Origin: Micromonospora sp. C95
Lineage (GTDB): Bacteria; Actinomycetota; Actinomycetes; Mycobacteriales; Micromonosporaceae
Direction: 5' to 3'
Assembly (NCBI RefSeq): GCF_018070465.1
Contig: NZ_JAGPXT010000020.1
Coordinates: 1-64,000, forward strand
DNA length: 64,000 nt
Shown here: positions 17,597 through 25,713 of the stretch, piece by piece
Numbering within the stretch: position 1 is the first letter of the stretch
Layout of the letters: every line of letters begins with the position of its first letter
Translations under genes and position numbers: made by a program
Notes under the pieces: generated by a model
Told to the model about the DNA's origin: nothing
Databases searched by the model: none
The model's input: only the letters and a program-made list of their open reading frames with translations

Positions 17597-17743
17597 ATGT
17601 CTGCTCAACGTTTGGGCCGGCGACTCGGCTCCCTCGCCCTGCTCCTTGGCTTGGTGTTTGCTTCGAGTGCCGTCAGCGAAGTCGAGTTCAGGTCCAACGG
17701 CATCGACTGGCAGTTGCCACCCCTCAACTCGGTGGTGCGTTGA
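17597..17743 (+). CDS. 48-residue exported peptide
   Basis: Short ORF with AGGAG seven bases before its ATG. The product has a positively charged start (MSAQRLGRRLG), a hydrophobic core SLALLLGLVFASSAVS that looks like a signal peptide, and a short tail with FRSNGIDWQLPPLN. I do not recognise a family. It lies 59 bases upstream of the GGDEF-EAL gene, so a shared transcript is possible. It could be a secreted signal or a small lipid-facing peptide; function unknown. Confidence 0.6.
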   Translation: MSAQRLGRRLGSLALLLGLVFASSAVSEVEFRSNGIDWQLPPLNSVVR

Positions 17744-17802
17744 CCGACGACTCGCTGGTGTAGCTGCGGCACCGGCTGAGACCGACCTTGCGAGGGAGCC
17801 CC

Positions 17803-20331
17803 GTGACGTCCCGTCTACGCGCGCCTCGCCGACGGACGGAGAACGCCTGGCTCATCACGGGGCCGTTGGCGCTCTGTGCGGTCGTCGTCTCACTGCTGAT
17901 CTGGTTGACGGTCGATCCTGCCTTCGGCGAACTGTCGCTCACGGTGCTCCTCACGGTGGCGATGGTCGTCGCCACCATGCCGACCATCAACATCGTGGTG
18001 CGCCGGCAGGCGGTCGGCATCCTCTTCACCGAGATTCCACTGGTCGTCGCCCTGCACCTGCTTCCGCCGCTGTCGGTGGTGGTGGCCTTCACGGTGGCCA
18101 CCCTCGTGGTGCAGGTTCGGCGGCGGCTCCTACCGGCCAAGTTCTGGTTCAACGTCGCCCTGGCGGCTGCCTCGACATCGCTGGCCACCGCCGTCTACCA
18201 CATGCTGCCCCAGACGGGCGGCGTCGGGCCGGCTACCTGGGCCCTGCTGCTGGCCGCGATCACTACCCACATCGGCGTCGCTCTCGTGGCGATGGTGGCG
18301 GTCTTCACCGTCGTTCAGGGCTGGCCCGCCGGGCAGGAGGTGATCCGGGCCGCCCCGTCGATGCTGCTCGCCGTCGCGGTGAACCTCTGCATCGGTCTGC
18401 TGGTCATTATCGCGCTGGAGATCACCCCGTGGGCGGTTCTCCTGTTCGCCGGGCTGGCCGGGGCGTTCGCCCTGGTCTACGGCACGTACACGCAGTTCCT
18501 TCGGCAGCACCGCACCCTCACGGACATGTACGACCTGACCAGAGCGATCAGCGAGAGCGGGCCGGACGGAAATCTCATCGATGCGCTGCTGGTCCGGATC
18601 CGAAGCCTGATGCAGGCGGAGTACGCCACCCTCTGGTTGCCCGCACAGGGGCGGCACCCCGAGGTGCTGCTCACCGCTCAGGAGGGCAAACCGGGGCTGC
18701 TGGACTCCACGCCCAACCCAAGCGCGTTGCGCGAGGTTGCGTCGGCCCGTCAGGAGACGGTGGTGGTGAGCCAACGGCTCGGTGATGATCTGGAACTGCG
18801 TGGGGCGCTGAAGCCGACGGCGGTCAAGGATGTGATCGTCGTACCGCTGCGCTCGGGTAAGGCGGTCATCGGCACCCTGGAGGTGGCCAACCGGCTCGGC
18901 GACACCAATTCCTTCGGCACCGCCGATGTCACGGTCTTCGAGACCGTGGCGGCGCACGCGGCGGTGGCACTGGAGAATTCCCGCCTGGTCGACCGCCTGC
19001 GACACGACGCGTACCACGACGGCCTGACCAAGCTTCCCAACCGTCGCCGGATTCTCGGCGCGTTGGCTGAGGCGGTTCGGATCCGGGCTCCGGGTGAAGT
19101 GGTCGCGCTGCTGCTCTTCGACGTCGACCGGCTGCGTCAGGTCAACGTGTCTCTCGGTCACGCTGCGGGCGACAAGGTATTGGTGGAGGTCGCTGACCGG
19201 CTGCGGGGCTGCGTGCCGTCGGCCGCGTTGGTGGGCCGGGTCGGCGGTGACGAGTTTCTGGTCACCCTGCGGCTGGAAAGCGTCGATGCCGCGGTCGAAC
19301 TCGCCGGCCAGTTACGGGAGCAGATCCGTGACGAGTTGATCTTCGACGCGTTGACGCTGGACGTCGACACCGCCGTCGGGATCGTCGTCCATCCGGATCA
19401 CGGCAGCGATCCGGCGACCCTGCTGCAACGCGTGGACGTGGCCGCGGTGACGGCGAAGGCGGTTCCGGGCAGTGTGCAGCTGTACACGCCGGCGCTGGAG
19501 TCGCGGTCGCTGCACCGGCTCGGTCTCGCCGGTGACCTGCGCAACGCCCTCGACAACGGCGAGCTGGAGGTCTACTACCAGCCCAAGGTGACGTTGCGGG
19601 ACCGGCGGCTCATCGGGGTCGAGTGCCTGGCCCGGTGGGAGAACCCGACGCACGGCTCGGTCGCTCCGGTGGACTTCGTCGCCGTGGCCGAGCACACCGG
19701 TCAGCTCGGCCGGCTCACCGAGTTCGTGCTTCGGGAAGGGCTGCGGCACAGCCGGGACTGGGCAAACGGCGGTCAGTCGCTCGCCGTCGCGGTCAACCTC
19801 TCCGCGCGTACGCTTCTCGACCAGCACTTCCCGGAGCAGGTCCGGGAGCTGCTTGACGAGTACGGTGTGCCGGCGCAGCTGCTGACCCTGGAGATTCCGG
19901 AGGCCGGCGTGCTGGACGGCACCGAGCGCCCGATCCCGACCCTGCGTCGCCTGCGGGACCTGGGCGTACGGCTCTCGGTGGACGACTTCGGCACCGGCAG
20001 TTCCTCGCTGGCCCACCTGCGTCGCCTGCCGGTGCACGAGGTGAAGGTCGACCACTCCTTCGTGCAGGGTATGGCCACCGATCCGGGAGACCTGGCGATC
20101 GTCAACGCCGTGGTCACCCTGTCCCAACAGTTCGGTCTCACCGTGGTGGCCGAGGGCGTGGAGAGCGAGCTGACCCTGGAGTTGCTCCAGGACATCGGGT
20201 GCGAGGTCGGCCAGGGGTTCCTGTTCAGCCGCCCGCTGCCGTTCGAGCGTCTGGAGGCGTGGTTCGGTGCCCAGATCGACCCGGAGTCGATCTCCAGCAA
20301 CGAGCTTCCGAGGCTGCGCGTGGTGCCCTGA
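17803..20331 (+). CDS. Membrane GAF-GGDEF-EAL cyclic di-GMP protein
   Basis: An 842-residue bifunctional cyclic di-GMP enzyme. About eight transmembrane helices occupy residues 15-225, followed by a GAF sensor domain (about 250-390), a GGDEF diguanylate cyclase domain with intact GGDEF at 481-485 and an EAL phosphodiesterase domain. In EAL the motif is ECL at 607-609; DDFGTGSSSL, the Lys in HEVKVDHSF and the Glu in AEGVES are present, so both activities are possible. The GTG at 17803 has GAGGGA upstream. The ligand sensed by the membrane or GAF part is unknown. Confidence 0.92.
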   Translation: MTSRLRAPRRRTENAWLITGPLALCAVVVSLLIWLTVDPAFGELSLTVLLTVAMVVATMPTINIVVRRQAVGILFTEIPLVVALHLLPPLSVVVAFTVATLVVQVRRRLLPAKFWFNVALAAASTSLATAVYHMLPQTGGVGPATWALLLAAITTHIGVALVAMVAVFTVVQGWPAGQEVIRAAPSMLLAVAVNLCIGLLVIIALEITPWAVLLFAGLAGAFALVYGTYTQFLRQHRTLTDMYDLTRAISESGPDGNLIDALLVRIRSLMQAEYATLWLPAQGRHPEVLLTAQEGKPGLLDSTPNPSALREVASARQETVVVSQRLGDDLELRGALKPTAVKDVIVVPLRSGKAVIGTLEVANRLGDTNSFGTADVTVFETVAAHAAVALENSRLVDRLRHDAYHDGLTKLPNRRRILGALAEAVRIRAPGEVVALLLFDVDRLRQVNVSLGHAAGDKVLVEVADRLRGCVPSAALVGRVGGDEFLVTLRLESVDAAVELAGQLREQIRDELIFDALTLDVDTAVGIVVHPDHGSDPATLLQRVDVAAVTAKAVPGSVQLYTPALESRSLHRLGLAGDLRNALDNGELEVYYQPKVTLRDRRLIGVECLARWENPTHGSVAPVDFVAVAEHTGQLGRLTEFVLREGLRHSRDWANGGQSLAVAVNLSARTLLDQHFPEQVRELLDEYGVPAQLLTLEIPEAGVLDGTERPIPTLRRLRDLGVRLSVDDFGTGSSSLAHLRRLPVHEVKVDHSFVQGMATDPGDLAIVNAVVTLSQQFGLTVVAEGVESELTLELLQDIGCEVGQGFLFSRPLPFERLEAWFGAQIDPESISSNELPRLRVVP

Positions 20332-20362
20332 GCTGGGCGTACAGCATCCCTGGGGATCCGAT

Positions 20363-20391
20363 TTCACCAGCACGACCGGGCCGTGTACTCT
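20363..20391 (+). promoter_or_regulatory. Promoter of tRNA-Thr/tRNA-Met/rpmG
   Basis: TTCACC and TACTCT are separated by 17 bases, a good match to a housekeeping sigma promoter. The first tRNA starts 33 bases after the -10 box. Confidence 0.65.
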
Positions 20392-20423
20392 TACCTCTGC
20401 GCGAACACCGAGTGATCGCGCAG

Positions 20424-20496
20424 GCCCCCTTAGCTCAGTCGGCAGAGCGTCTCCATGGTAAGGAGAAGGTCTACGGTTCGATTCCGTAAGGGGGCT
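20424..20496 (+). tRNA. tRNA-Thr (GGT)
   Basis: A 73-base cloverleaf with acceptor GCCCCCT/AGGGGGC, anticodon GGT in loop ATGGTAA and T-loop GGTTCGATTCC. CCA is not encoded. Same place as thrT in the actinobacterial rpmG-hadA locus. Confidence 0.95.
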
Positions 20497-20521
20497 CAGA
20501 GGGTCCGGCTGGGCCCACCGC

Positions 20522-20594
20522 GGCGGTGTAGCTCAGATGGCAGAGCAAGCGGCTCATAATCGCTGTGTCGCCGGTTCAAGTCCGGCCACCGCTA
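20522..20594 (+). tRNA. tRNA-Met (CAT, elongator)
   Basis: A 73-base cloverleaf with acceptor GGCGGTG/CACCGCT, anticodon CAT in loop CTCATAA and T-loop GGTTCAAGTCC. The first acceptor pair is G-T, so it is not the C-A mismatch of initiator tRNA. CCA is not encoded. Confidence 0.93.
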
Positions 20595-20726
20595 CTCTCG
20601 TCCGCCCCGGATTCTTCCGGTGGCCGGTGGGACGGGCGCCACAGGCGCCCGCTTTGCGTGTCCGCCCAGGTGGCGCGTAGGCTTTAGCGCCGTAGTTGTA
20701 TCCGTTATCGAGGAAGGCACTCCGCC

Positions 20727-20894
20727 GTGGCGAAGGCGACCGATGTCCGGCCGAAGATCACTTTGGCGTGTGTGGAGTGCAAGGAGCGCAACTACATCAC
20801 GCGCAAGAACCGCCGTAACGACCCGGACCGCATCGAGATGAAGAAGTTCTGCCCCCGGGACGGGCGACACACCCTGCACCGCGAGACGCGCTGA
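20727..20894 (+). CDS. rpmG: Ribosomal protein L33
   Basis: A 55-residue large-subunit protein. The sequence DVRPKITLACVECKERNYITRKNRRND is typical actinobacterial L33. It has the first zinc pair Cys15/Cys18 and Cys42, but the fourth ligand is replaced (FCPRDG, Asp45), so zinc binding may be lost or altered. GTG start with GAGGAAGG nine bases upstream. It follows two tRNA genes and precedes hadA. Confidence 0.92.
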   Translation: MAKATDVRPKITLACVECKERNYITRKNRRNDPDRIEMKKFCPRDGRHTLHRETR

Positions 20895-20900
20895 ACCCGT

Positions 20901-20918
20901 CCGGGCCGATCGGCCCGG
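20901..20918 (+). terminator. Palindrome after rpmG
   Basis: An 18-base perfect palindrome (CCGGGCCGA and TCGGCCCGG) starts six bases after the rpmG stop. No U tract follows. Confidence 0.45.
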
Positions 20919-21018
20919 CTCCACAGACGTCATGATCGCCGGTTCGTACGGACGGCGCGGCCTGAGCCGACGCCGACCGGTCGGATCGGCGATCGTGTTC
21001 TGCGTGTAGGTTCGCGGC

Positions 21019-21465
21019 ATGCCCCTGGACCAGTCCTTCGTCGGTCGGACCTATCCGCCGACCGCCCCCTATCAGGTGGGCCGAGAGAAGATCCGCGAGT
21101 TCGCGACGGCGATCGGCGCCACCGATCCCGCGCACCACGATCCGCCGGCCGCCCGCGCGTCGGGCCACTCGGACGTGGTCGCGCCGCCGACGTTCCCAGT
21201 GGTGATCACGATGGCTGCCAGCCGTCAGCTGATCGAGGATCCCGCGCTCGGCATCGACTACAGCCGGGTGGTCCACGGCGACCAGCGGTTCGCGTACACC
21301 CGGCCGGTGGTGGCCGGCGACGAGCTGGTCTGTGTCAACACCGTCGAGGACATCACCAGTCGGGGCGGCCACGAGTTCCTGACCACCCGGACGGACGTCA
21401 GCACGACCGCCGGGGAACCGGTGGTCGCGGTCTGGTCCAAGCTCGTCGTACGCGGGGAGGCCTGA
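21019..21465 (+). CDS. hadA: HadA-like (3R)-hydroxyacyl-ACP dehydratase subunit
   Basis: A 148-residue hot-dog fold protein of the UPF0336/FAS1-like dehydratase group, the non-catalytic partner of HadB. The start LDQSFVGRTYPPTAPYQVGREKIREFA is typical. It lies between rpmG and hadB, the same order as in Mycobacterium. Micromonosporaceae make no mycolic acids, so the substrate is probably another acyl chain (inference). Confidence 0.88.
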   Translation: MPLDQSFVGRTYPPTAPYQVGREKIREFATAIGATDPAHHDPPAARASGHSDVVAPPTFPVVITMAASRQLIEDPALGIDYSRVVHGDQRFAYTRPVVAGDELVCVNTVEDITSRGGHEFLTTRTDVSTTAGEPVVAVWSKLVVRGEA

Positions 21466-21466
21466 C

Positions 21467-21859
21467 GTGGAACTGCCCACCCAGACGTTCCGGGTGACCC
21501 GGGCGGACCTGGTCCGTTACGCCGGTGCTTCGGGTGACTTCAACCCGATCCACTGGAGCGACCGGTTCGCCACCAAGGTGGGTCTGCCAGGTGTGATCGC
21601 CCACGGCATGTTCACCATGGCGCTCGTCGGTCGGGCGGTCACCACCTGGGCCGGCTCGCCCGACGCGGTGGTCGACTTCGGCGTGCGGTTCACCCGCCCG
21701 GTGGTGGTTCCCGACGACGACGCCGGCACCGAGATCGTGGTGACCGCGGTCGTGCGCGAGGTGACCGACGCGGGCCTGACCAGGCTGGACGTGACCGCCA
21801 CCTGCCTCGGCGAGAAGGTGCTCTCGCAGGCGCGGGCCACCGTGCGTACGGCTGGTTGA
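21467..21859 (+). CDS. hadB: HadB-like MaoC dehydratase subunit
   Basis: A 130-residue MaoC-type hydratase. The hydratase-2 motif is clear in YAGASGDFNPIHWSD, with the catalytic Asp and His. GTG start one base after the hadA stop, so the two subunits are co-translated and should form a HadAB-type heterodimer acting on hydroxyacyl-ACP. No hadC follows; tRNA-Trp comes next. Confidence 0.9.
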   Translation: MELPTQTFRVTRADLVRYAGASGDFNPIHWSDRFATKVGLPGVIAHGMFTMALVGRAVTTWAGSPDAVVDFGVRFTRPVVVPDDDAGTEIVVTAVVREVTDAGLTRLDVTATCLGEKVLSQARATVRTAG

Positions 21860-21890
21860 CCGGCACCGGGCGGCGCGTCGGGTAGACCGG

Positions 21891-21920
21891 TTGGGAAACT
21901 CGGGTCGGTACCCGTACACT
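21891..21920 (+). promoter_or_regulatory. Promoter of tRNA-Trp/secE/nusG
   Basis: TTGGGA and TACACT lie 18 bases apart, 65 bases before the tRNA. The -10 box is a very good match. Confidence 0.65.
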
Positions 21921-21985
21921 GGTCCGCCGTGGGGCAAGTGACCCCTGCCTGGTCGTGTGGCCAGGTGGGGCGAGCGTTGCCGCAC

Positions 21986-22058
<73 letters not shown>

Positions 22059-22270
22059 CGCCTCAGGCCTGACCGTTCCGTGGGTCGCGCCGCCTTTCTG
22101 GTGGCGTCCGGCCCGTGGTGGTGGCATCGGCGGGGAGGTTCCGAGGCATCGGGCCCTTCCGGTTGATCCGCCGGCCGCGGCCCGTCCCGGGACGGTTGGT
22201 CCGGCTGGCGTGACCAAGCGCCGCGCACGCGCCCCGCGTGCGACACCGACATCCCGCGACGGAGGGCGAA

Positions 22271-22660
22271 GTGGCCGACAACAAGCGGCGCGGCGAGGAC
22301 GCCGACGACGAGCGCCTGAACGACGAGGTCGTCAACGACAGCGCCGAGGATGACGCCACCGACGCGGACGAGCCGGTTTCGCGAGGTGGCACCGCCACCC
22401 GCTCGCGAGCTGTGGCGGATTCCGCCGACGGTCGCAAGACGCGTACCGACGCCGACAAGGTGGGCCTGTTCGGTCGCATCGCGCGTTTCATCCGCGAGGT
22501 CGTGGCTGAACTGCGTAAGGTCATCTGGCCGACCCGCAAGGAACTACTGACCTACACGGCGGTGGTGATCGCGTTCGTCACGGTGATGCTGACGATCGTG
22601 GCTGTCCTGGACTACGGCTTCGCCAAGGGCGTGTTGTGGGTCTTCGGCAACCCCAGCTGA
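22271..22660 (+). CDS. secE: Preprotein translocase subunit SecE
   Basis: Small subunit of the SecYEG channel, 129 residues. A long charged N-terminal region (about 70 residues, rich in Asp/Glu) precedes the SecE core FIREVVAELRKVIWPTRKELL and one C-terminal transmembrane helix. The GTG at 22271 has GGAGGGC upstream. Its neighbours tRNA-Trp and nusG are standard. Confidence 0.95.
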   Translation: MADNKRRGEDADDERLNDEVVNDSAEDDATDADEPVSRGGTATRSRAVADSADGRKTRTDADKVGLFGRIARFIREVVAELRKVIWPTRKELLTYTAVVIAFVTVMLTIVAVLDYGFAKGVLWVFGNPS

Positions 22661-22697
22661 CCGGCTGAACGTGCGATAGTGACGGAAGTGAGCAAGC

Positions 22698-23420
22698 GTG
22701 CCTGAGTACGACGAGACCGCCGAGACCACGGACGAGCAGTCCGCGGTGGCGACGGCGGCTGGTGACGAGTCGGTCGAGGCCGCCAACGAGCCGGAGTTCG
22801 CCATGACCGAGCCCGCTCCCGAGGAGGACTTCGACCCGGTCGCGGAGCTGCGGCAGAAGCTGCGCTACGCACCGGGTGACTGGTACGTGGTGCACTCGTA
22901 CGCCGGTTACGAGAACAAGGTCAAGACCAACCTCGAGACCCGGATCACGTCCCTCGACATGGAGGACTACATCTACCAGGTCGAGGTGCCGACCCGGGAA
23001 GAGGTCGAGGTCAAGAACGGCAAGCGCTCCCAGGTGCAGGCCAAGGTCTTCCCCGGCTACATCCTCGTGCGGATGGAGTTGACCGCGGAGTCGTACTCCT
23101 GTGTGCGGAACACTCCCGGGGTCACCGGTTTCGTCGGCGCCACGGACCGGGCCGACCGTCCGGCGCCGCTGAGCCTCGACGAGGTGCTCAAGTGGCTGGC
23201 ACCAGCCGTCGAGACCGAGCAGAAGAAGGCCAAGCCGGAGGTCAAGGTCCTCGACTTCGAGGTCGGCGACTCGGTCACGGTCACCGACGGTGCCTTCGCC
23301 TCCCTGCCGGCCACGATCAGTGAGATCAACGCCGACCAGCAGAAGCTCAAGGTGCTGGTGTCGATCTTCGGCCGGGAGACGCCGGTGGAGCTGAACTTCA
23401 ACCAGGTCGCCAAGATCTGA
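22698..23420 (+). CDS. nusG: Transcription termination/antitermination factor NusG
   Basis: A 240-residue RNA polymerase-binding factor. An acidic N-terminal extension of about 55 residues, usual in actinobacteria, precedes the NGN domain (GDWYVVHSYAGYENKVKTNL to about 170) and a C-terminal KOW domain (VGDSVTVTDGAFASLPATI). GTG start 37 bases after secE. Confidence 0.96.
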   Translation: MPEYDETAETTDEQSAVATAAGDESVEAANEPEFAMTEPAPEEDFDPVAELRQKLRYAPGDWYVVHSYAGYENKVKTNLETRITSLDMEDYIYQVEVPTREEVEVKNGKRSQVQAKVFPGYILVRMELTAESYSCVRNTPGVTGFVGATDRADRPAPLSLDEVLKWLAPAVETEQKKAKPEVKVLDFEVGDSVTVTDGAFASLPATISEINADQQKLKVLVSIFGRETPVELNFNQVAKI

Positions 23421-23430
23421 GCCGTCGATC

Positions 23431-23457
23431 GCCGGTGGCGGGTGACCCGCCACCGGC
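23431..23457 (+). terminator. Terminator after nusG
   Basis: A perfect 13-bp inverted repeat (GCCGGTGGCGGGT with its complement) around one base starts ten bases after the nusG stop. The following bases are TGTCGTCGTCC. Confidence 0.6.
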
Positions 23458-23535
23458 TGTCGTCGTCCGTCCGTTACCCCGCCCGGCCCACCTCGTGGCT
23501 GCCGGTATCCAGGTCTGCGCTACCCTAGAACGTCG

Positions 23536-23577
23536 CCGCCGTCGCATGCGCGCTGACCGTGCGCGCACCGACGGCGG
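23536..23577 (+). promoter_or_regulatory. rplK leader hairpin
   Basis: Two nested perfect stems, CCGCCGTCG/CGACGGCGG (9 bp) and TGCGCGC/GCGCGCA (7 bp), separated by small internal loops, lie 42 bases before rplK. A possible -10 box TACCCT is at 23521. In many bacteria L1 binds the L11 operon leader; this hairpin is a candidate, not shown. Confidence 0.5.
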
Positions 23578-23619
23578 TGTCGTGTGAACCTTTCCCAGTT
23601 CCAAGCCCCAGGAAGAGAC

Positions 23620-24051
23620 ATGCCTCCGAAGAAGAAGCTCGTCAAGACGTTCACGCTTCAGCTGCCGGCGGGCCAGGCCACTCCGGCGCCGCCGGTCGGT
23701 CCCGCGCTCGGCCAGCACGGCGTGAACATCATGGAGTTCTGCAAGTCGTACAACGCGCAGACCGAGTCGCAGCGGGGCGACATCGTCCCCGCCGAGATCA
23801 GCGTGTACGAGGACCGGTCCTTCACCTTCGTGCTGAAGACCCCGCCCGCCGCCCGGCTGCTGATCAAGGCTGCTGGTGTGCAGAAGGGCTCGGGCGTCCC
23901 GCACACGCAGAAGGTCGGGTCGGTGACCCGTGCCCAGCTGCGGGAGATCGCCGAGAAGAAGATGGCCGACCTCAACGCCAACGACCTCGACCAGGCTGAG
24001 AAGATCATCGCCGGCACCGCCCGGTCGATGGGCCTGAACGTCACCGACTGA
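23620..24051 (+). CDS. rplK: Ribosomal protein L11
   Basis: A 143-residue protein of the GTPase-associated centre of the 50S subunit. The proline-rich N-terminal motif PAGQATPAPPVGPALGQHG and the rRNA-binding C-terminal domain are complete. The ATG at 23620 has GGAAGAG five bases upstream. It forms an L11-L1 pair with rplA. Confidence 0.96.
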   Translation: MPPKKKLVKTFTLQLPAGQATPAPPVGPALGQHGVNIMEFCKSYNAQTESQRGDIVPAEISVYEDRSFTFVLKTPPAARLLIKAAGVQKGSGVPHTQKVGSVTRAQLREIAEKKMADLNANDLDQAEKIIAGTARSMGLNVTD

Positions 24052-24132
24052 CGTCGGCCAACCGAACCGTACGGATCGTGGGAGGGCACGCGAGCATCGC
24101 GGCCCGCCAGAGACCACAGGAGTAGACAGCAG

Positions 24133-24849
24133 ATGCAGCGCAGCAAGAGCTACCGCAAGGCCGCCGAGGTCATCGACCGGTCCAAGCTCTACACCCCCGT
24201 CGAGGCCGTCAAGCTGGCCAAGGAAACCACCGCCGTCAAGTTCGACGCCACGGTCGAGGTCGCGATGCGCCTCGGCGTCGACCCCCGCAAGGCGGACCAG
24301 ATGGTCCGCGGCACGGTCAATCTGCCGCACGGCACCGGCAAGACCGCCCGCGTGATCGTCTTCGCCGCCGGCGCGAAGGCCGAGGAGGCCGTCGCCGCCG
24401 GTGCCGACGAGGTGGGCACCGACGAGCTGGTCGCCCGGATCCAGGGCGGCTGGCTGGACTTCGACGCGGCGATCGCCACGCCCGACCAGATGGCCAAGAT
24501 CGGCCGGATCGCGCGGATCCTGGGCCCGCGCGGCCTGATGCCGAACCCGAAGACCGGCACGGTGACCATGGACGTCACCAAGGCCGTCTCGGACATCAAG
24601 GGCGGGAAGATCACCTTCCGGGTGGACAAGCACTCGAACCTGCACCTGATCATCGGCAAGGCCTCGTTCTCCGAGGCCCAGCTGGTCGACAACTACGCGG
24701 CCGTCCTCGACGAGGTGCTGCGGGCCAAGCCGTCGGCCGCGAAGGGCAAGTACCTCAAGAAGGTCACCCTCACCACCACGATGGGACCGGGCGTGCCGAT
24801 CGACCCGAACGTGGTGAAGAACCTGCAGGAGGGCTCGGCCGACAGCTGA
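24133..24849 (+). CDS. rplA: Ribosomal protein L1
   Basis: A 238-residue protein of the L1 stalk, and in other bacteria a translational repressor of its own operon. The signature RGLMPNPKTGTVT is present near residue 140. It follows rplK and ends at a very strong terminator. The usual next genes rplJ-rplL are displaced by an ABC transporter pair. Confidence 0.96.
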   Translation: MQRSKSYRKAAEVIDRSKLYTPVEAVKLAKETTAVKFDATVEVAMRLGVDPRKADQMVRGTVNLPHGTGKTARVIVFAAGAKAEEAVAAGADEVGTDELVARIQGGWLDFDAAIATPDQMAKIGRIARILGPRGLMPNPKTGTVTMDVTKAVSDIKGGKITFRVDKHSNLHLIIGKASFSEAQLVDNYAAVLDEVLRAKPSAAKGKYLKKVTLTTTMGPGVPIDPNVVKNLQEGSADS

Positions 24850-24861
24850 GCACGACGCACC

Positions 24862-24895
24862 GACGCGGCCCCGCCACTCGTGGCGGGGCCGCGTC
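24862..24895 (+). terminator. Terminator after rplA
   Basis: A perfect 14-bp stem (GACGCGGCCCCGCC and its complement) with the 6-base loop ACTCGT, 13 bases after the rplA stop. The tail CGTCCGTCC has few T. Confidence 0.75.
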
Positions 24896-24924
24896 CGTCC
24901 GTCCGCTGTGGCAGGCTCGCGGGC

Positions 24925-25713
24925 ATGTGGCTGGAGGACATCGGGCTGCGGTATCACCGGCGCGGTCCGTGGGTGCTGCGGCAGGTGACGGCGCGTGTGG
25001 CGGCGGGCGAGGCGGTGGTGGTGCGGGGCCGCAACGGGGCTGGGAAGTCGACGCTGCTCCAGCTCGCCGCCGGAGTTCTGCGGCCGTCCCGGGGGCGGGT
25101 GCTCGACCGGCCGGCGGTGGTGGGCTGGGTGCCGGAGCGCTTCCCGGCCGACCAGCCGTTCACGGTCGACGGCTATCTCGCCGCGATGGCCCGGATCGCC
25201 AGCCTGTCCCCGGCCACCACGGAGCGGACGGTGCAACGCTGGGTCGACCGACTCGGCCTCGGGCCGTTCCGCACGGTCCGGCTGGCTCAGCTGTCGAAGG
25301 GCACCGCCCAGAAGGTCGGCCTGGCCCAGGCTGTGCTGCGTCCGCCCGGCCTGCTCGTCCTCGACGAGCCCTGGGAGGGCCTGGACGCCGCAGCGCGTGA
25401 GCTGGTCCCGCAGGTGATCGACGAGGTGCTGGCCGACGGCGGGTCGGTGCTGGTCAGCGATCACCGGGGGGAGACGGTCCGGCTGCCCGGAGCGCGGGAG
25501 TGGTCGGTGGCCGACGGGGCGGTGGTCGAGCGGGCACCGTCGGGCGAGGCGGCGGTCGCGGTGGTGGAGCTGGAGGTCCCGGTCGGGCAGCTGCCGACCA
25601 CCGTCGCCCGCCTGCGCGCCGAGGGCCATCACATCCTTCGGGTACGCGGCCCGGGCGCACCGCCCGAGGCCACCGGGCCGGGAGCGGAATCGGCGTCCGA
25701 GGTGGCCCGGTGA
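24925..25713 (+). CDS. ABC transporter ATP-binding protein
   Basis: A 262-residue ATPase. Walker A is GRNGAGKST, the signature region is QLSKGTAQKVGLAQA (LSKGT instead of LSGGQ, a variant common in drug/bacteriocin-type exporters), Walker B is LLVLDEPWEGLD, and the switch His is in VSDHRGE. A C-terminal extension of about 70 residues follows. It overlaps the permease gene by 4 bases (GTGA). Substrate unknown. Confidence 0.88.
   Translation: MWLEDIGLRYHRRGPWVLRQVTARVAAGEAVVVRGRNGAGKSTLLQLAAGVLRPSRGRVLDRPAVVGWVPERFPADQPFTVDGYLAAMARIASLSPATTERTVQRWVDRLGLGPFRTVRLAQLSKGTAQKVGLAQAVLRPPGLLVLDEPWEGLDAAARELVPQVIDEVLADGGSVLVSDHRGETVRLPGAREWSVADGAVVERAPSGEAAVAVVELEVPVGQLPTTVARLRAEGHHILRVRGPGAPPEATGPGAESASEVAR

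Noticed and set aside
13723..17600. Prophage or integrative element using tRNA-Tyr as attachment site
   Set aside because: No integrase, excisionase or repeated tRNA 3' end was found, so only a defence-like islet is claimed.
17541..18785. 414-codon plus-strand frame over the peptide and the GGDEF gene
   Set aside because: Arg/Gly-rich out-of-frame translation of a clearly coding region.
20199..20489. Frame containing PLAQSAERLHGKEKVYGSIP at tRNA-Thr
   Set aside because: False translation through a tRNA gene.
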